From the NCBI GenBank assembly GCA_029267465.1, contig JAJUIT010000003.1, positions 1-40,354 of the forward strand: 40,354 bases of DNA, written 5' to 3'. Of this stretch, positions 16,303-26,363 are shown in pieces; position 1 is the first letter of the stretch, and the number at the start of each line of letters is the position of its first letter. The stretch comes from Synergistaceae bacterium (GTDB lineage Bacteria > Synergistota > Synergistia > Synergistales > 79-D21). A program made the position numbers and the translations under genes. The notes under the pieces were generated by a model. The model had not been told where the DNA came from. It did no database searches and saw only the letters and a program-made list of their open reading frames with translations.

Positions 16303-16913
16303 GCCGCGTGGGACAAAATCCCGGAAAGGGTTTTACCCTGGTCGAGGTTCTCGTGGCCATCGGTTTGATGGGCCTGGTGTCGGCGCTCGCCCTCGGGCCT
16401 TTGGCTGCTTTGACCGTAAGGCTGGAAGCGCTTCGGGCGCAGTATGCCGAAGAAGCGGCCCTTTCGTCGGCGCTTTCAGGCATCGCCGCGGACTGCCGGC
16501 AAATCCTCCCTCAAGGGGGAGATGCCCCCTTCCGGACGATCCGGAGAGAGGTCCTCGGGGGGGGCAGGAAAGATGTTCTCCTGGTCTGGACAGGGGCCCC
16601 CCTTTCCAGAAACCAGCCAGCGGCTACCGAGGTTTTTTCGATCGCCGACACCGGCCCCTTCCGGGAGCCGATCCAGCCGGGGCTGTACCGCTGGACCCTG
16701 GCGGGGACCCTCCCCGCGGACGTCAGCCCGGAGCGCCTGGACCCCAGGAAGGCGACCCTCCTGGTGAAAGGGGCGGATCGCTTTTCCGTCTCGGTGTTTG
16801 ACGGCAAGGAATGGGTCGAAGATTATTCCGGACCGGTTCCCCCGGGAGTGGCGCTTGGAATCTCAAGAAGGGGGGTCGAGGCCTCCCATGTGGACACGGT
16901 GCTTTCCTTCTAG
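16299..16913 (+). CDS. gspJ: Type II secretion pseudopilin, GspJ-like
   Basis: Prepilin motif GKGFTLVEVLVAIGLMG; ATGA overlap with the subtilase stop. Confidence 0.75.
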   Translation: MSRVGQNPGKGFTLVEVLVAIGLMGLVSALALGPLAALTVRLEALRAQYAEEAALSSALSGIAADCRQILPQGGDAPFRTIRREVLGGGRKDVLLVWTGAPLSRNQPAATEVFSIADTGPFREPIQPGLYRWTLAGTLPADVSPERLDPRKATLLVKGADRFSVSVFDGKEWVEDYSGPVPPGVALGISRRGVEASHVDTVLSF

Positions 16914-17817
16914 CGGGAGGCGGCAGGGCTTCGTCCTCGTCGCCGTCCTGATGGCTGTGGCTGTGCTCGTGACGGGAGCGCTCGCCTTTGCCTGGTTTTC
17001 CAGGATGGAGGTCCGCAAGGCGGAAGCTCTCGCCTTCTCGCTCGAGGCCCGAAGCCTGGCTGAAACCGCCGTATGGGAAATGAAACGGGGGCTTGTCCTG
17101 GATTCGAACGGCTCGGATTCCCTCCTGGAACCCTGGTTCGGGACCTGGCCCCTTCCGGTGGAGGGAAACATCGCCGTTCTCGTGCGCCTGGTTCCGAAAA
17201 ACGACGCGTTGCCGGTGAATTCGCTTTTTCTCCCGGACGGGATCACCCTGAGGCGCGAGTTGGAGATCCCCTGGCAAAGGCTCTGGGAGGAGCTGAAAAG
17301 ACCGGAGCTCGCCGAAGACCTGCTGGATTTCCTTGACAGGGACACGACCCCGAGAGCCGGGGGCCGCGAAGATCCACCCTTTCTCAACCGGCCCCCTTCT
17401 TCCCTGGAGGAGTTGCGCCTTTTCCCGGGCATTGACGAAACGCTCTACAGCGGGAAGAATGAAAAAATCCCGAAAGGGTTGGAGGATTTCCTGACCGTCC
17501 ACAGCGATGGGCGGATTAACGTCAACGTCGCGGCTCCCGGAGTCCTGGAGCTCCTCGACCCGACCCTCACCCCGGCCGTGGTCCGGGAGATCCTCGAAAG
17601 GAGAAACGGGGACCCCCTGTCCGGATGGAACGACCTCTCCGCTCTTCCGGGATTCCCCGCGGGGCTGGAACCGCGGCTTTCGGGTCTTCTGTCTTTCGCC
17701 AGCTCGCATTTTCTGGCACAGATCGAGGTTCGAAAGGGAAACCTCGTTCGACGTTTCGAGGCCGTGCTTCTCAAAAAGGAAAACCGCTGCACGGTCATCG
17801 CCTGGAAGGAGATGTAG
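16888..17817 (+). CDS. gspK: Type II secretion protein GspK-like
   Basis: RRQGFVLVAVLMAVAVLVTGALAFAWF leader followed by a large C-terminal domain with LEELRLFPGIDETLY; ATG 16888. Confidence 0.8.
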   Translation: MWTRCFPSSGRRQGFVLVAVLMAVAVLVTGALAFAWFSRMEVRKAEALAFSLEARSLAETAVWEMKRGLVLDSNGSDSLLEPWFGTWPLPVEGNIAVLVRLVPKNDALPVNSLFLPDGITLRRELEIPWQRLWEELKRPELAEDLLDFLDRDTTPRAGGREDPPFLNRPPSSLEELRLFPGIDETLYSGKNEKIPKGLEDFLTVHSDGRINVNVAAPGVLELLDPTLTPAVVREILERRNGDPLSGWNDLSALPGFPAGLEPRLSGLLSFASSHFLAQIEVRKGNLVRRFEAVLLKKENRCTVIAWKEM

Positions 17818-17823
17818 CGGGGC

Positions 17824-18906
17824 ATGAAAGCCGAATTGACGGGTGGAAAACTCCCCTGCCGTTTCGTCACCCCGGAAGAAATGTCGTTCCATCCCTTTTC
17901 CTTCCCCTTCAGCGATCCGGCCCGCATCCGCCAGGCCCTTTTGCTGCAGCTCGCTTCCCTGATGGGGGAGGATTCGAAGCGGTTGCACCTGTGCCCGGTG
18001 GTTTTCCAGAGAGAAAAGGAAAGGACCCGGGGAGTTGCTCTGGTCTATCCGGATGACCTGGACAAGGGGCTGGAAAAAGGCGGAGAAACGCGCCTTTTTC
18101 CGGCTCCCCTAGCTTTCGGTGCGGCCCTCGACGGTTCAGGCCTCGGTGTTTGGGCCGACGAAAGCCACGTGTCGGCCGTCCTCTGGCGGGAGGGGATCCC
18201 AATCCTTTACCGCTGCGTTTCGCGGGCCGAGGCCGAACCCCAAGAGGTGATCGAATGGGTTCGGTCCTCTTCGGGAGAATCGGATTTCCCCGTCTTCCTC
18301 TTGGACAGCCGCGTCCTTCCCGATGCGGCGGAGCGCCTGGAGGCAGAGGCCCGGCGGACCTGGGCCGCCTTCCCTGCCCTCGCCCCCCTGGACCTTTCCC
18401 CCCGGCGCATGGAATCAGCCCTGCGGATCGAGCACCTTTCGGCCAACCTCAAACCCGCCCTTTCCGCCGGCCTGGTCCTGGGAATTCTCTTTTTGGCCGC
18501 TTCCGCCCTTTCCGCCCTTTCCGCCCAAAACCGTCTCGAAGCCTATGAAACGGCCTCCATCCGGCTTTACCGCGAGGTCTTCGACCCCACCGGCCCCGTT
18601 CGCGACCCCCTGAGCCAGGCTAAAGCCCGCCTGGCCGCCGTTTCCGGTACGGAGGAAAACGACGGGCTGATCCAGGTTTTCGCCATGCTGGGACGGGCCT
18701 GCCAGAAATCCGGTGAGGGGATCGTTCTCGATACGCTGCGATACTCCCAGAGACAGACGGAATTGACCGGCAAGGGACCATCCGTGGAGGCCGTCCGGGC
18801 CTTCCAACAGGCCCTGGAAGCCGGGGAAACTTCGCTCGAGGATCTCCAGCAGCTTCCCGCGGGACAGTACCGCTTCAAAATCATCGTCAGGGGGAAAAAC
18901 CAGTGA
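17824..18906 (+). CDS. gspL: Type II secretion GspL/PilM-like assembly protein
   Basis: Position after gspK and single TM near residue 220 preceding a periplasmic domain; weak sequence-level recognition. Confidence 0.6.
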   Translation: MKAELTGGKLPCRFVTPEEMSFHPFSFPFSDPARIRQALLLQLASLMGEDSKRLHLCPVVFQREKERTRGVALVYPDDLDKGLEKGGETRLFPAPLAFGAALDGSGLGVWADESHVSAVLWREGIPILYRCVSRAEAEPQEVIEWVRSSSGESDFPVFLLDSRVLPDAAERLEAEARRTWAAFPALAPLDLSPRRMESALRIEHLSANLKPALSAGLVLGILFLAASALSALSAQNRLEAYETASIRLYREVFDPTGPVRDPLSQAKARLAAVSGTEENDGLIQVFAMLGRACQKSGEGIVLDTLRYSQRQTELTGKGPSVEAVRAFQQALEAGETSLEDLQQLPAGQYRFKIIVRGKNQ

Positions 18907-19418
18907 AGACGCCCTGGAAGGAGCTCATCGCCCGGCTTGGTCCATCCGCTTCCGGGGACGAGGCCATCCAGCGGAGGACGCGGATCTTGGCCATGGCGGT
19001 CCTGGTCTTTTTCCTCTGGGGAACCGGTTTGCTCCTCCTTGACCGTGCCCGTGAAACCGAAAACCGCATCGCCCTGGCGGCGGCCCGATTCTCCAGCCTG
19101 GCGAAAACCTCCCAGGCCTACCGGGCCCTTGTGCCCTCCCGCGCCGCGGGGAAAGCCATCAGCAACCCGGCGGATCCTCTTGCCGCTGCCTCGGAAGCGA
19201 TCGACCGGCTGCAGGTCAAGGATCGCCTGAAAAGCCTTTCAAGCTCCAGCCGAGGGGTTTCCATCGAACTGGAGGGACTCGGACAAAAGGAAACCCTTTC
19301 TTTGATCCGAGAGTTGAAGAAAGCCCGGCTGGCCGTTACCGCCGCCGAGATTCGCGCCCTGCCGCTTGGCGGGAAGAGGAGCCTTTCCGTGACCCTGCTT
19401 TTGGGAGGACAGCCATGA
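18903..19418 (+). CDS. gspM: Type II secretion GspM-like protein
   Basis: Single N-terminal TM, coiled/ferredoxin-like C-terminus, overlaps the GspL-like gene (GTGA). Confidence 0.6.
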   Translation: MKTPWKELIARLGPSASGDEAIQRRTRILAMAVLVFFLWGTGLLLLDRARETENRIALAAARFSSLAKTSQAYRALVPSRAAGKAISNPADPLAAASEAIDRLQVKDRLKSLSSSSRGVSIELEGLGQKETLSLIRELKKARLAVTAAEIRALPLGGKRSLSVTLLLGGQP

Positions 19419-20017
19419 ACCGCCCTCGGATCTCGGCCATAGGAACCACACTCGCCCTGCTCGCGGCTTTTCTCCTGGGAGCTTTCTGGGCTTTTCCCTG
19501 GGACCGGCTGGCGGAAACGATTCTTGAAGAAGCCTCGCGAAAAGCGACAGCCGCAGGATTTCGTCTGGACCAGGGAACCGTGCGGACGAACTCCCGCTTT
19601 CCCCTTGAGGTTGAGATCCGGGAGGTTTCGCTGGCGAACGTCCTGGGCTCGGTTCGGGCTCCTTCGGTCAAGGTCCGGCTGAAGCCTCTCGTCTTTCTTA
19701 CCCGGATGGCAGCGGGCCTGAAACTCGAAAGCCAGGCAGCCCGGCTCGAGCTTCCAGGGAGCCGACCCCTGGCCCTGACAGGGATCAAGGCTGATTTGGA
19801 TTTCTCCCGTTCGGAAGCCCGGATTCGCACCCTTTCTGTCGGTGGAGACCTGGGCCTTTCAGGAACGCTGACCTGGTCTTTCAACAGAAAACGGCTCTCC
19901 TTCACGGACCTGTCGATCCGGGCCCCCGAGAGCCTGGACCCCGGGTTGAACCTTCTCCGCTTCTCCATCGGCCTCCGGCCCGAAGGAAGCGGTCAGTGGA
20001 GGCTGAGAGTTCCATGA
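19415..20017 (+). CDS. gspN: Type II secretion GspN-like protein
   Basis: N-terminal TM and LPGSRPLALTGIKADLDFS; position in operon. Confidence 0.55.
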   Translation: MNRPRISAIGTTLALLAAFLLGAFWAFPWDRLAETILEEASRKATAAGFRLDQGTVRTNSRFPLEVEIREVSLANVLGSVRAPSVKVRLKPLVFLTRMAAGLKLESQAARLELPGSRPLALTGIKADLDFSRSEARIRTLSVGGDLGLSGTLTWSFNRKRLSFTDLSIRAPESLDPGLNLLRFSIGLRPEGSGQWRLRVP

Positions 20018-20895
20018 GACTGACTCGGCTTGATTGGGCTTTTCCATGGAGGCTCCTTTACAGGATTTTGGCCGCCTTTCTTTGCGGCGTCCTTTTCGCC
20101 AGGCTCTCCGGCCTGTTTCTGGACGGCTTCGCCGCGAAACGGCGTTTCGAGCGGGCCCTTCGATCCGATCCCGCCGCCGCTCAACTGGAAGACAGAAGCT
20201 CCCTGGAGAACGATCTCGAAGCCTTCCTTGGGCGCAATCCATTCTCTCTTGAAGGAGAGGACCCCTCAACTCGTGGCCTGTCCGGGGAAATCCGGCTCCT
20301 GGGTACCTTCCCTCCCCTGGGAGCCCTTTTCGCGGTGAACGGAAGTACCAGGGCGGTCCTGGCGGGCCAGAAAATCGTGGGCGAAACCCTGAAAAAAATC
20401 GAGGGAACGCGCGCCGTCCTTGAAGGACCCGGCGGGACCCGCGTCCTTGAAGTTCTCTATGCGGGAGTGGGGGGGGACTCCCCCGCTTTTGTTCCGCCGC
20501 CTGCCTTTCCCACGGGAAGGGAACCGCGAGGCGTCTTCGACCCGAAACGGGGAATCCGGGGACCTTCCAACGGGCAGGAGGGAACCATCGAAAGGGACCT
20601 GATCAACAAACTCCTGATGGATCCCTACCAGGAACTGAACCGGGTCCGATTCCGACCGAAGATCGGGGAGGACGGAACCGCCCGGGGAATCGAGGTCCAG
20701 TGGCTTCATAAAGACAGCCTGCTTTCGGCCGTCGGAATCCGTTCCGGGGACGTCATCCATTCGCTGAACGACATTCCCATCCGAACGACCGCGGATATCG
20801 TGAACGCCATCAACTCCCTGCTGAACAGCGACCGGTTCGTTGTGTCCTTCTTCCGGGAAGGGACGGACTCGCAGGTCGCCTACTCGGTAAAATGA
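20014..20895 (+). CDS. gspC: Type II secretion GspC-like protein with PDZ domain
   Basis: N-terminal TM; C-terminal VQWLHKDSLLSAVGIRSGDVIHSLNDIPIRTTADIVNAINSL PDZ-like motif; ATG 20014 overlaps gspN stop. Confidence 0.8.
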   Translation: MRLTRLDWAFPWRLLYRILAAFLCGVLFARLSGLFLDGFAAKRRFERALRSDPAAAQLEDRSSLENDLEAFLGRNPFSLEGEDPSTRGLSGEIRLLGTFPPLGALFAVNGSTRAVLAGQKIVGETLKKIEGTRAVLEGPGGTRVLEVLYAGVGGDSPAFVPPPAFPTGREPRGVFDPKRGIRGPSNGQEGTIERDLINKLLMDPYQELNRVRFRPKIGEDGTARGIEVQWLHKDSLLSAVGIRSGDVIHSLNDIPIRTTADIVNAINSLLNSDRFVVSFFREGTDSQVAYSVK

Positions 20896-21233
20896 AGGAA
20901 AAGAGAACATTCCGCCGGGGAGGCTTCACCCTGCTGGAAGTGTTAGTCGCTGTTTCAATCATGGGCCTTGCGGCGGCCGGAGCCCTGAGACTGGTCTTTC
21001 TTTCGGAGAAAGCCCTGGATGAAGCCCGCCAGAAACGTCTTTTCATCGAGGAAGTTTCACGGCTGCGTCTCGACCTGCTTTACGGAAGGGCCCCGGACAA
21101 CGGCAAAAGCGGCGACCTGTTCTGGGAAACACGCCGCGTTAGCCGCCCTTTTCTGGACAACCGCTGGGATATCCGGTACAGGACGGTGTCGGTCAAATCC
21201 AAAACCCGCACCATGGAACTGATACTTCCCTGA
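20892..21233 (+). CDS. Type II secretion pseudopilin, GspI/H-like
   Basis: RRGGFTLLEVLVAVSIMGLAAAGALR prepilin motif; 113 aa. Confidence 0.75.
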   Translation: MKEKRTFRRGGFTLLEVLVAVSIMGLAAAGALRLVFLSEKALDEARQKRLFIEEVSRLRLDLLYGRAPDNGKSGDLFWETRRVSRPFLDNRWDIRYRTVSVKSKTRTMELILP

Positions 21234-21247
21234 GGGAGGGGATTCTC

Positions 21248-23218
21248 TTGCACCGTAAGCGTCATCCATTCATATCCTTCATCCTGTTTCTCGTCATCGT
21301 GGCTGCCGGAACGTCTGTCGGCGGACCCTGCCGGGGCCAGACCCCCCAGGACGAAGGCAGCCTCGTCGAAGCCGCAAGGGCAATGCGAAACTCGGGATCC
21401 GTCCAGTTCAATTTCCGGGACCTGGATCTCGGCACCTTTATCCGGTTCATGTCAGAGCTGCTGCAGGAGAACATCCTCATCGATCCTACCGTGAAGGGGA
21501 CGGTTACGGTGGTTTCGCCGAGAGCCCTCAGCCTGCCGGAGGCCCGACAGGCGATGCTCTCGGTCCTGGAAATGAACGGACTTTCGCTCCAGCGAACGGG
21601 AACGTACAGCAAGGTCGTTCCAGCATCCAAGGGCCAAAGCACCGATTACGCCGTCCGGAAGGGAAGGGTGGGCCCGGGGTTTGGGGAGAGCTTTGTCACA
21701 CAGATCGTTCCGCTGGATTACGTTTCCGCGTCCTTCGTTGCGGATGGGATCAAAGCCGCCATGAGCGGCGAGGTGGGAGTCGCCCCCATGGCCAGCGGGG
21801 CCAAGGTCCTCCTCATGGGGAAAGCGACGGCGATCCAGAAGGCGCTGGGAGTCATCAACGCCCTCGATGCCGCCGACAGCCTGAAGAACAGCAGGACCGT
21901 CGATATTCGGAACACCACTCCCTCCTCCCTTGCTTCCCAGTTGACAGCGATGGCCAAAGACCCGGCTTCCCCCCTGGCCGGGCTTTTGGCCGTTCCCGAC
22001 GACGCTTCGCGCAAACTCGTCCTGATCGGGGAAAAACGCGTTTTCGGCGAAGCCCAGAAAATCATCCGGGAGCTGGATATCCCTGCCCGCGCAGGGCAGT
22101 ATCACGTGGTCCCGCTGAAAAACACCGACGCAAGAATCATGGCCGAGAAACTGAGCACGATTCTTTCCACCGCCTCAAAGCTTCAGCCTGACCAGAAAGG
22201 GGCCCTCCCCGCCAGCGTTGTGGCGGACCCGGGGACGAACAGCCTGATCTTCGTGGCGGAAGACGCAACCGCGAGAAACATCGAGGCGATCATCCAGAAG
22301 CTCGACATCCAGCCCAAGCAGGTTTTTATCCGGGGCCTCATCGCCGAGGTCAACATGACCCGGCTGAACAACGCCGGGATCGACTGGGCCACCTGGGGAG
22401 GAGCCATCACCGGCGACGCCGTGCTGGCCGGCCAGGCCGCGCTGGGCAACCCGACGGGAATCCCCTCGGAGTTCGTCAACTGGTTCCGGGACCTGACCCG
22501 GGTTGAGGAAAAGGAATACGACAAGAACGGGAACCTGGTCACCACGACGAAATACGAGGGGAAATCGCTCATCTACGCCACGATCAACATGCTGAAGAAA
22601 TACGACGCCATCAACGTGCTATCCATGCCGAGGCTTCTTTGCACCGACAACATGGAAAGCGAGCTGCAGGTCGGCCAGGTGATCCCCCAGCTCAAATCGA
22701 AGCTGGCGGATACGACCAACCCGAGCGCCGTCCAGAACAGCTACGATTACAAGGACACGGGACTCATCCTGAAGGTGACCCCCCACGTGCGAAGCGGAAA
22801 CCTGGTCGCCCTGGAGATCGACCAGACCGTGGAAGACGTTCTCACACCCATGACCGTGAACACCCCCACCACGTCCAAGCGCCAGATCAAGAGCAACGTC
22901 ACCGTCGGGGACGGACAGACCATCGTCCTTGGCGGGCTCATCAAGGAATCCGAAAAGTCCGTCAAGTCGAGGGTTCCAATCCTGTCCTACATCCCTCTCC
23001 TCGGGGACTTCTTCAAGAGCGCGGCAAAATCGCGCGAGAAGATCGACCTGTTGATCTTCCTGACGCCCCAGATCCTCGAGACCCCTGAAGAGGCGAGCCT
23101 TCTGACGAATCAGATTTCCAATTCGTCGGGCGACGTGGAAACCCAGCTGACCGAGATGGAGCGCCTCTATAAACAGAAGAACGACGCCCTTTACAGGCAG
23201 GGAGTGAAAAACCAGTGA
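21248..23218 (+). CDS. gspD: Type II secretion secretin GspD
   Basis: Signal peptide, N-domains, VTVGDGQTIVLGGLIKESEKSVKSRVPILSYIPLLGDFFKS secretin signature; TTG start after GGAGGGG. Confidence 0.95.
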   Translation: MHRKRHPFISFILFLVIVAAGTSVGGPCRGQTPQDEGSLVEAARAMRNSGSVQFNFRDLDLGTFIRFMSELLQENILIDPTVKGTVTVVSPRALSLPEARQAMLSVLEMNGLSLQRTGTYSKVVPASKGQSTDYAVRKGRVGPGFGESFVTQIVPLDYVSASFVADGIKAAMSGEVGVAPMASGAKVLLMGKATAIQKALGVINALDAADSLKNSRTVDIRNTTPSSLASQLTAMAKDPASPLAGLLAVPDDASRKLVLIGEKRVFGEAQKIIRELDIPARAGQYHVVPLKNTDARIMAEKLSTILSTASKLQPDQKGALPASVVADPGTNSLIFVAEDATARNIEAIIQKLDIQPKQVFIRGLIAEVNMTRLNNAGIDWATWGGAITGDAVLAGQAALGNPTGIPSEFVNWFRDLTRVEEKEYDKNGNLVTTTKYEGKSLIYATINMLKKYDAINVLSMPRLLCTDNMESELQVGQVIPQLKSKLADTTNPSAVQNSYDYKDTGLILKVTPHVRSGNLVALEIDQTVEDVLTPMTVNTPTTSKRQIKSNVTVGDGQTIVLGGLIKESEKSVKSRVPILSYIPLLGDFFKSAAKSREKIDLLIFLTPQILETPEEASLLTNQISNSSGDVETQLTEMERLYKQKNDALYRQGVKNQ

Positions 23219-24696
23219 GCGAAACGGGCTTCGACCCCGAGGAAATCCTTTCTCTCATCCCGGAAAACCTGAGCCTCGACACCCTCCGGGGGGCCGGAGT
23301 CCTTCCGCTGCGCAGGGAGGGAGACTCCCTGGTGCTGGCCGTCTCGTCCCTGGAAACCTACGGCAACGCCCAGCTCCTCTCCCGGTCCTTCGAAGGGAAA
23401 ATCCGGATCGAGATCGCCGATCCCGCCCTGATGAACGGGCTTTTTGACCGCCTGTACACCCTTCGGAGCCGGATCGCCTCGGACGACCTCGAAGCCATCG
23501 AAGGAGTCCTGGACCTGGACACGGTGGCCCGCGAGGACATCCAGAGCGACTCGGTCTCCGCACCGGTGATCCGCCTCGTGAACAGCCTTCTCTTTGAAGC
23601 CGTGAAGGAGAGGGCGACGGATATCCATGTCGAACCCTTCGAGGACCGCTGCGAGATCAGGTTCCGGGTGGACGGCGTCCTCCACGAAAAGCTGAGCCTT
23701 CCGAAAACCCACCAGGCCCCCCTGACGACCCGGATCAAGGTCATGGCCCGCATGGACATCTCTGAACGGTTCTCTCCACAGGACGGGCGGATCGGCATAT
23801 CCGTGGGCGGCCGCTCCGTGGACATCCGGGTCGGATCGGTGCCCACCCGGCATGGAGAAAGGCTAGCTCTCAGGCTCCTGGACAAGAGACAGGGGCTTTT
23901 AACGCTGGACCAGCTCGGCATGCCGGAAAAAAGCAGGGCGGCCCTGGAGGGAATGGTTTCAAGGCCGTACGGGATGATCCTCCTGACCGGCCCCACGGGG
24001 TCTGGAAAGACGACGACCCTTTACGCCATCCTGCAAAAACTCGCTCGGCCCGAGGTGAACATCATCACCGTCGAAGACCCGATCGAATACGACCTGCCGG
24101 GTGTCGGGCAAATCCAGGTGAACGAAAAGGCCGGGGTCACGTTTGCCTCCGCCCTCAGGGCCATCCTGAGACAGGATCCAGACATCATCATGGTGGGCGA
24201 AATGCGGGATTTCGAAACCGCTCACATGGGAGTCCAGGCTTCCCTGACGGGCCATCTCGTGCTGTCGACCCTCCATACCAACGACGCCCCCAGCGCAGTC
24301 GTAAGGCTGGCGGACATGGGAGTGGAATCCTACCTGGTGGCAGGCTCACTCCTGGGAGTCGTGGCCCAGCGCCTTGTCCGGCGCACCTGCCCATCCTGCT
24401 CGGCCGAGGCTGAAGCCCCTCCCCCCTTTCGGAAAGCGGGGATCGAAACCGTCCAAAGGGGCACCGGCTGCGAGCAATGCCTGGGAACCGGTTATTATGG
24501 CCGCTTCGGCCTTTATGAACTGCTGGTGATGGACGACTCCCTCAGGGAAGCCGTTTCGAAAGGCGCCTCCTCTTCAAAAATCCGGGAACTCGCCAGGGAA
24601 AGGGGATTCAAAACCCTCTGGGAGGCGGGACTGAAAAGGGTACGGCAGGGCCTGACTACCCCCGAGGAACTGATCCGGGCGGTCGGGGAGGCTTAA
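23215..24696 (+). CDS. gspE: Type II secretion ATPase GspE
   Basis: Walker A GPTGSGKTTTLYAIL, DPDIIMVGEMRDFETAHMGVQASLTGHLVLSTLHTND, CPSC...CEQC zinc motif. Confidence 0.97.
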   Translation: MSETGFDPEEILSLIPENLSLDTLRGAGVLPLRREGDSLVLAVSSLETYGNAQLLSRSFEGKIRIEIADPALMNGLFDRLYTLRSRIASDDLEAIEGVLDLDTVAREDIQSDSVSAPVIRLVNSLLFEAVKERATDIHVEPFEDRCEIRFRVDGVLHEKLSLPKTHQAPLTTRIKVMARMDISERFSPQDGRIGISVGGRSVDIRVGSVPTRHGERLALRLLDKRQGLLTLDQLGMPEKSRAALEGMVSRPYGMILLTGPTGSGKTTTLYAILQKLARPEVNIITVEDPIEYDLPGVGQIQVNEKAGVTFASALRAILRQDPDIIMVGEMRDFETAHMGVQASLTGHLVLSTLHTNDAPSAVVRLADMGVESYLVAGSLLGVVAQRLVRRTCPSCSAEAEAPPPFRKAGIETVQRGTGCEQCLGTGYYGRFGLYELLVMDDSLREAVSKGASSSKIRELARERGFKTLWEAGLKRVRQGLTTPEELIRAVGEA

Positions 24697-24700
24697 ACCG

Positions 24701-25861
24701 ATGCCGAGATTTCGCTACACAGCATACGACGTTCAGGGGAAGCCGGTGACGGGAGAGCTGGAAGGAATCAGCGAGGGCTCCGCGGTGCAGGCCCTTCGGA
24801 AGGAGGGGCTGGTTCCCGTGGAGCTTCGCGTGCTGGCGGACCGGCACGGGGCTTCCCGAAAAAGGGGGGAACAGGTTCCTCTCGAAGACCATTTGCTCTT
24901 CTGCAGGAGCCTTGCCGGTTACCTGAGAGGCGGCTTAACCCTGAGCCATGTCCTGGTCCTTTTGGGGAAACAGTCCCCGAGCGAAAGCCTGCGGGAACTT
25001 TACAGCGGCCTGAAGGCGGAAGTCGAGGCGGGAAAGAGCCTGGGAGCGGCGATGCGGGAATCCCGACGATTCAGGGGGGACCTGGTTGGGATGGTGGAAT
25101 CCGGGGAACGGAGCGGATCCCTTCCCCAGGTCCTGGACAGAGCCGCCCGCCTTTACCGGCTGGAAATCAGCCTGCGCAGGCGGGTGCGAAGCGCGCTCAC
25201 CTACCCCCTCGTCATGTTCGGGGTCGGAACGGTCGTGGTGGTTTTCCTTCTGACCTATGTCGTTCCGAAGCTTTCGGCCCTTTTTGCCGACATGGGAGAA
25301 AGCCTTCCGCTTCCAACAAGGCTTCTGCTCTGGCTGTCTGCCTTTCTAAAATCCGCAGGAATCCCTCTCCTCCTCGCAGCGACGGCATTCCTGCTATTCC
25401 TGGGACGAAAAAGATCCCTGCTTTCGAGACTCCCGTTCAGGGGCTTGAAGGAACGCATCACCTTATCCCTGGTCTTTTCGCACCTTGCGACTCTCCTGGA
25501 TTGCGGGATCCCTCTTGTCCAGGCCCTTTCAATGGTCGCCCCGATGGATCCGGCCCCGGGAAGATGGGATTCGGTCTCGGAGAGAATCCGGAAAGGGTAC
25601 CGGCTTGGACAGGCTCTCCACGACGAAGGTTCCTTCCCGGAAGACGCCGTCTACATCGTCCAGGTGGGAGAAGCCGGTGGGGAGCTGTCCGAAGCCCTCC
25701 AGCAGGTAGCGGACAACAGCTGGGAAATCGCCGAAAACCGAATGGCGCGGCTGGCTGACCTCGTCGAACCGGCAATGGTCCTCGCCCTTGGCGCGATCGT
25801 GGGATTTGTCGTCGTTGCCATCCTCCTGCCGATCTTCGATCTGTCGTCTCTCATCCGGTAA
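24701..25861 (+). CDS. gspF: Type II secretion inner-membrane protein GspF
   Basis: RYTAYDVQGKPVTGELEG, MVESGERSGSLPQVL, VGEAGGELSEALQQVA. Confidence 0.96.
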   Translation: MPRFRYTAYDVQGKPVTGELEGISEGSAVQALRKEGLVPVELRVLADRHGASRKRGEQVPLEDHLLFCRSLAGYLRGGLTLSHVLVLLGKQSPSESLRELYSGLKAEVEAGKSLGAAMRESRRFRGDLVGMVESGERSGSLPQVLDRAARLYRLEISLRRRVRSALTYPLVMFGVGTVVVVFLLTYVVPKLSALFADMGESLPLPTRLLLWLSAFLKSAGIPLLLAATAFLLFLGRKRSLLSRLPFRGLKERITLSLVFSHLATLLDCGIPLVQALSMVAPMDPAPGRWDSVSERIRKGYRLGQALHDEGSFPEDAVYIVQVGEAGGELSEALQQVADNSWEIAENRMARLADLVEPAMVLALGAIVGFVVVAILLPIFDLSSLIR

Positions 25862-25896
25862 AACGAATGAAAAACAAAACCAAGGAGGTCCTTCTT

Positions 25897-26325
25897 GTGA
25901 GAGAAAAACGCAGAAGCGGTTTCACCCTTGTGGAGATTCTCGTCGTGGTGGTGATCCTGGGGCTGCTGGCCACCCTGGTGGTCCCCCGGGTTGTGGGAAG
26001 GGGAGAAGAAGCCAAGCGAACCGCGGCCCTCGTGCAGATCCGGTCAATCGAGCAGGCCCTGGAACTCTACAAGCTCGATAACGGCTTCTACCCCTCCACG
26101 GAGCAGGGACTCGAGGCCCTCGTGACGCGGCCTTCAGGAACGCCTGAACCGCAGAATTACCGGGACGGCGGCTACATGAAGAAGATCCCCCTGGATCCCT
26201 GGGGGCGGCCGTACATCTACCGCTGCCCGGGAGAACACGGGGAAACGGACATCCTCTCCCTCGGCCCGGACGGAGAGGAAGGCGGGGAAGGAAAGAACCG
26301 GGACATTACCAACTGGGAGGAATGA
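25897..26325 (+). CDS. gspG: Type II secretion major pseudopilin GspG
   Basis: RRSGFTLVEILVVVVILGLLATLVVPRV, LDNGFYPSTEQGLEAL, PLDPWGRPYIY; GTG 25897 after AAGGAGG preferred over track start 25867. Confidence 0.95.
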   Translation: MREKRRSGFTLVEILVVVVILGLLATLVVPRVVGRGEEAKRTAALVQIRSIEQALELYKLDNGFYPSTEQGLEALVTRPSGTPEPQNYRDGGYMKKIPLDPWGRPYIYRCPGEHGETDILSLGPDGEEGGEGKNRDITNWEE

Positions 26326-26363
26326 TTCCTCCCAAGAAAAGGCTAGCCTCTTTTCTGGTGTTT

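Noticed and set aside
26336-26360. AGAAAAG...CTTTTCT inverted repeat between convergent gspG and the AEC transporter
   Set aside because: Possible bidirectional terminator, but A/T-rich stem with mismatched centre; too weak to list.
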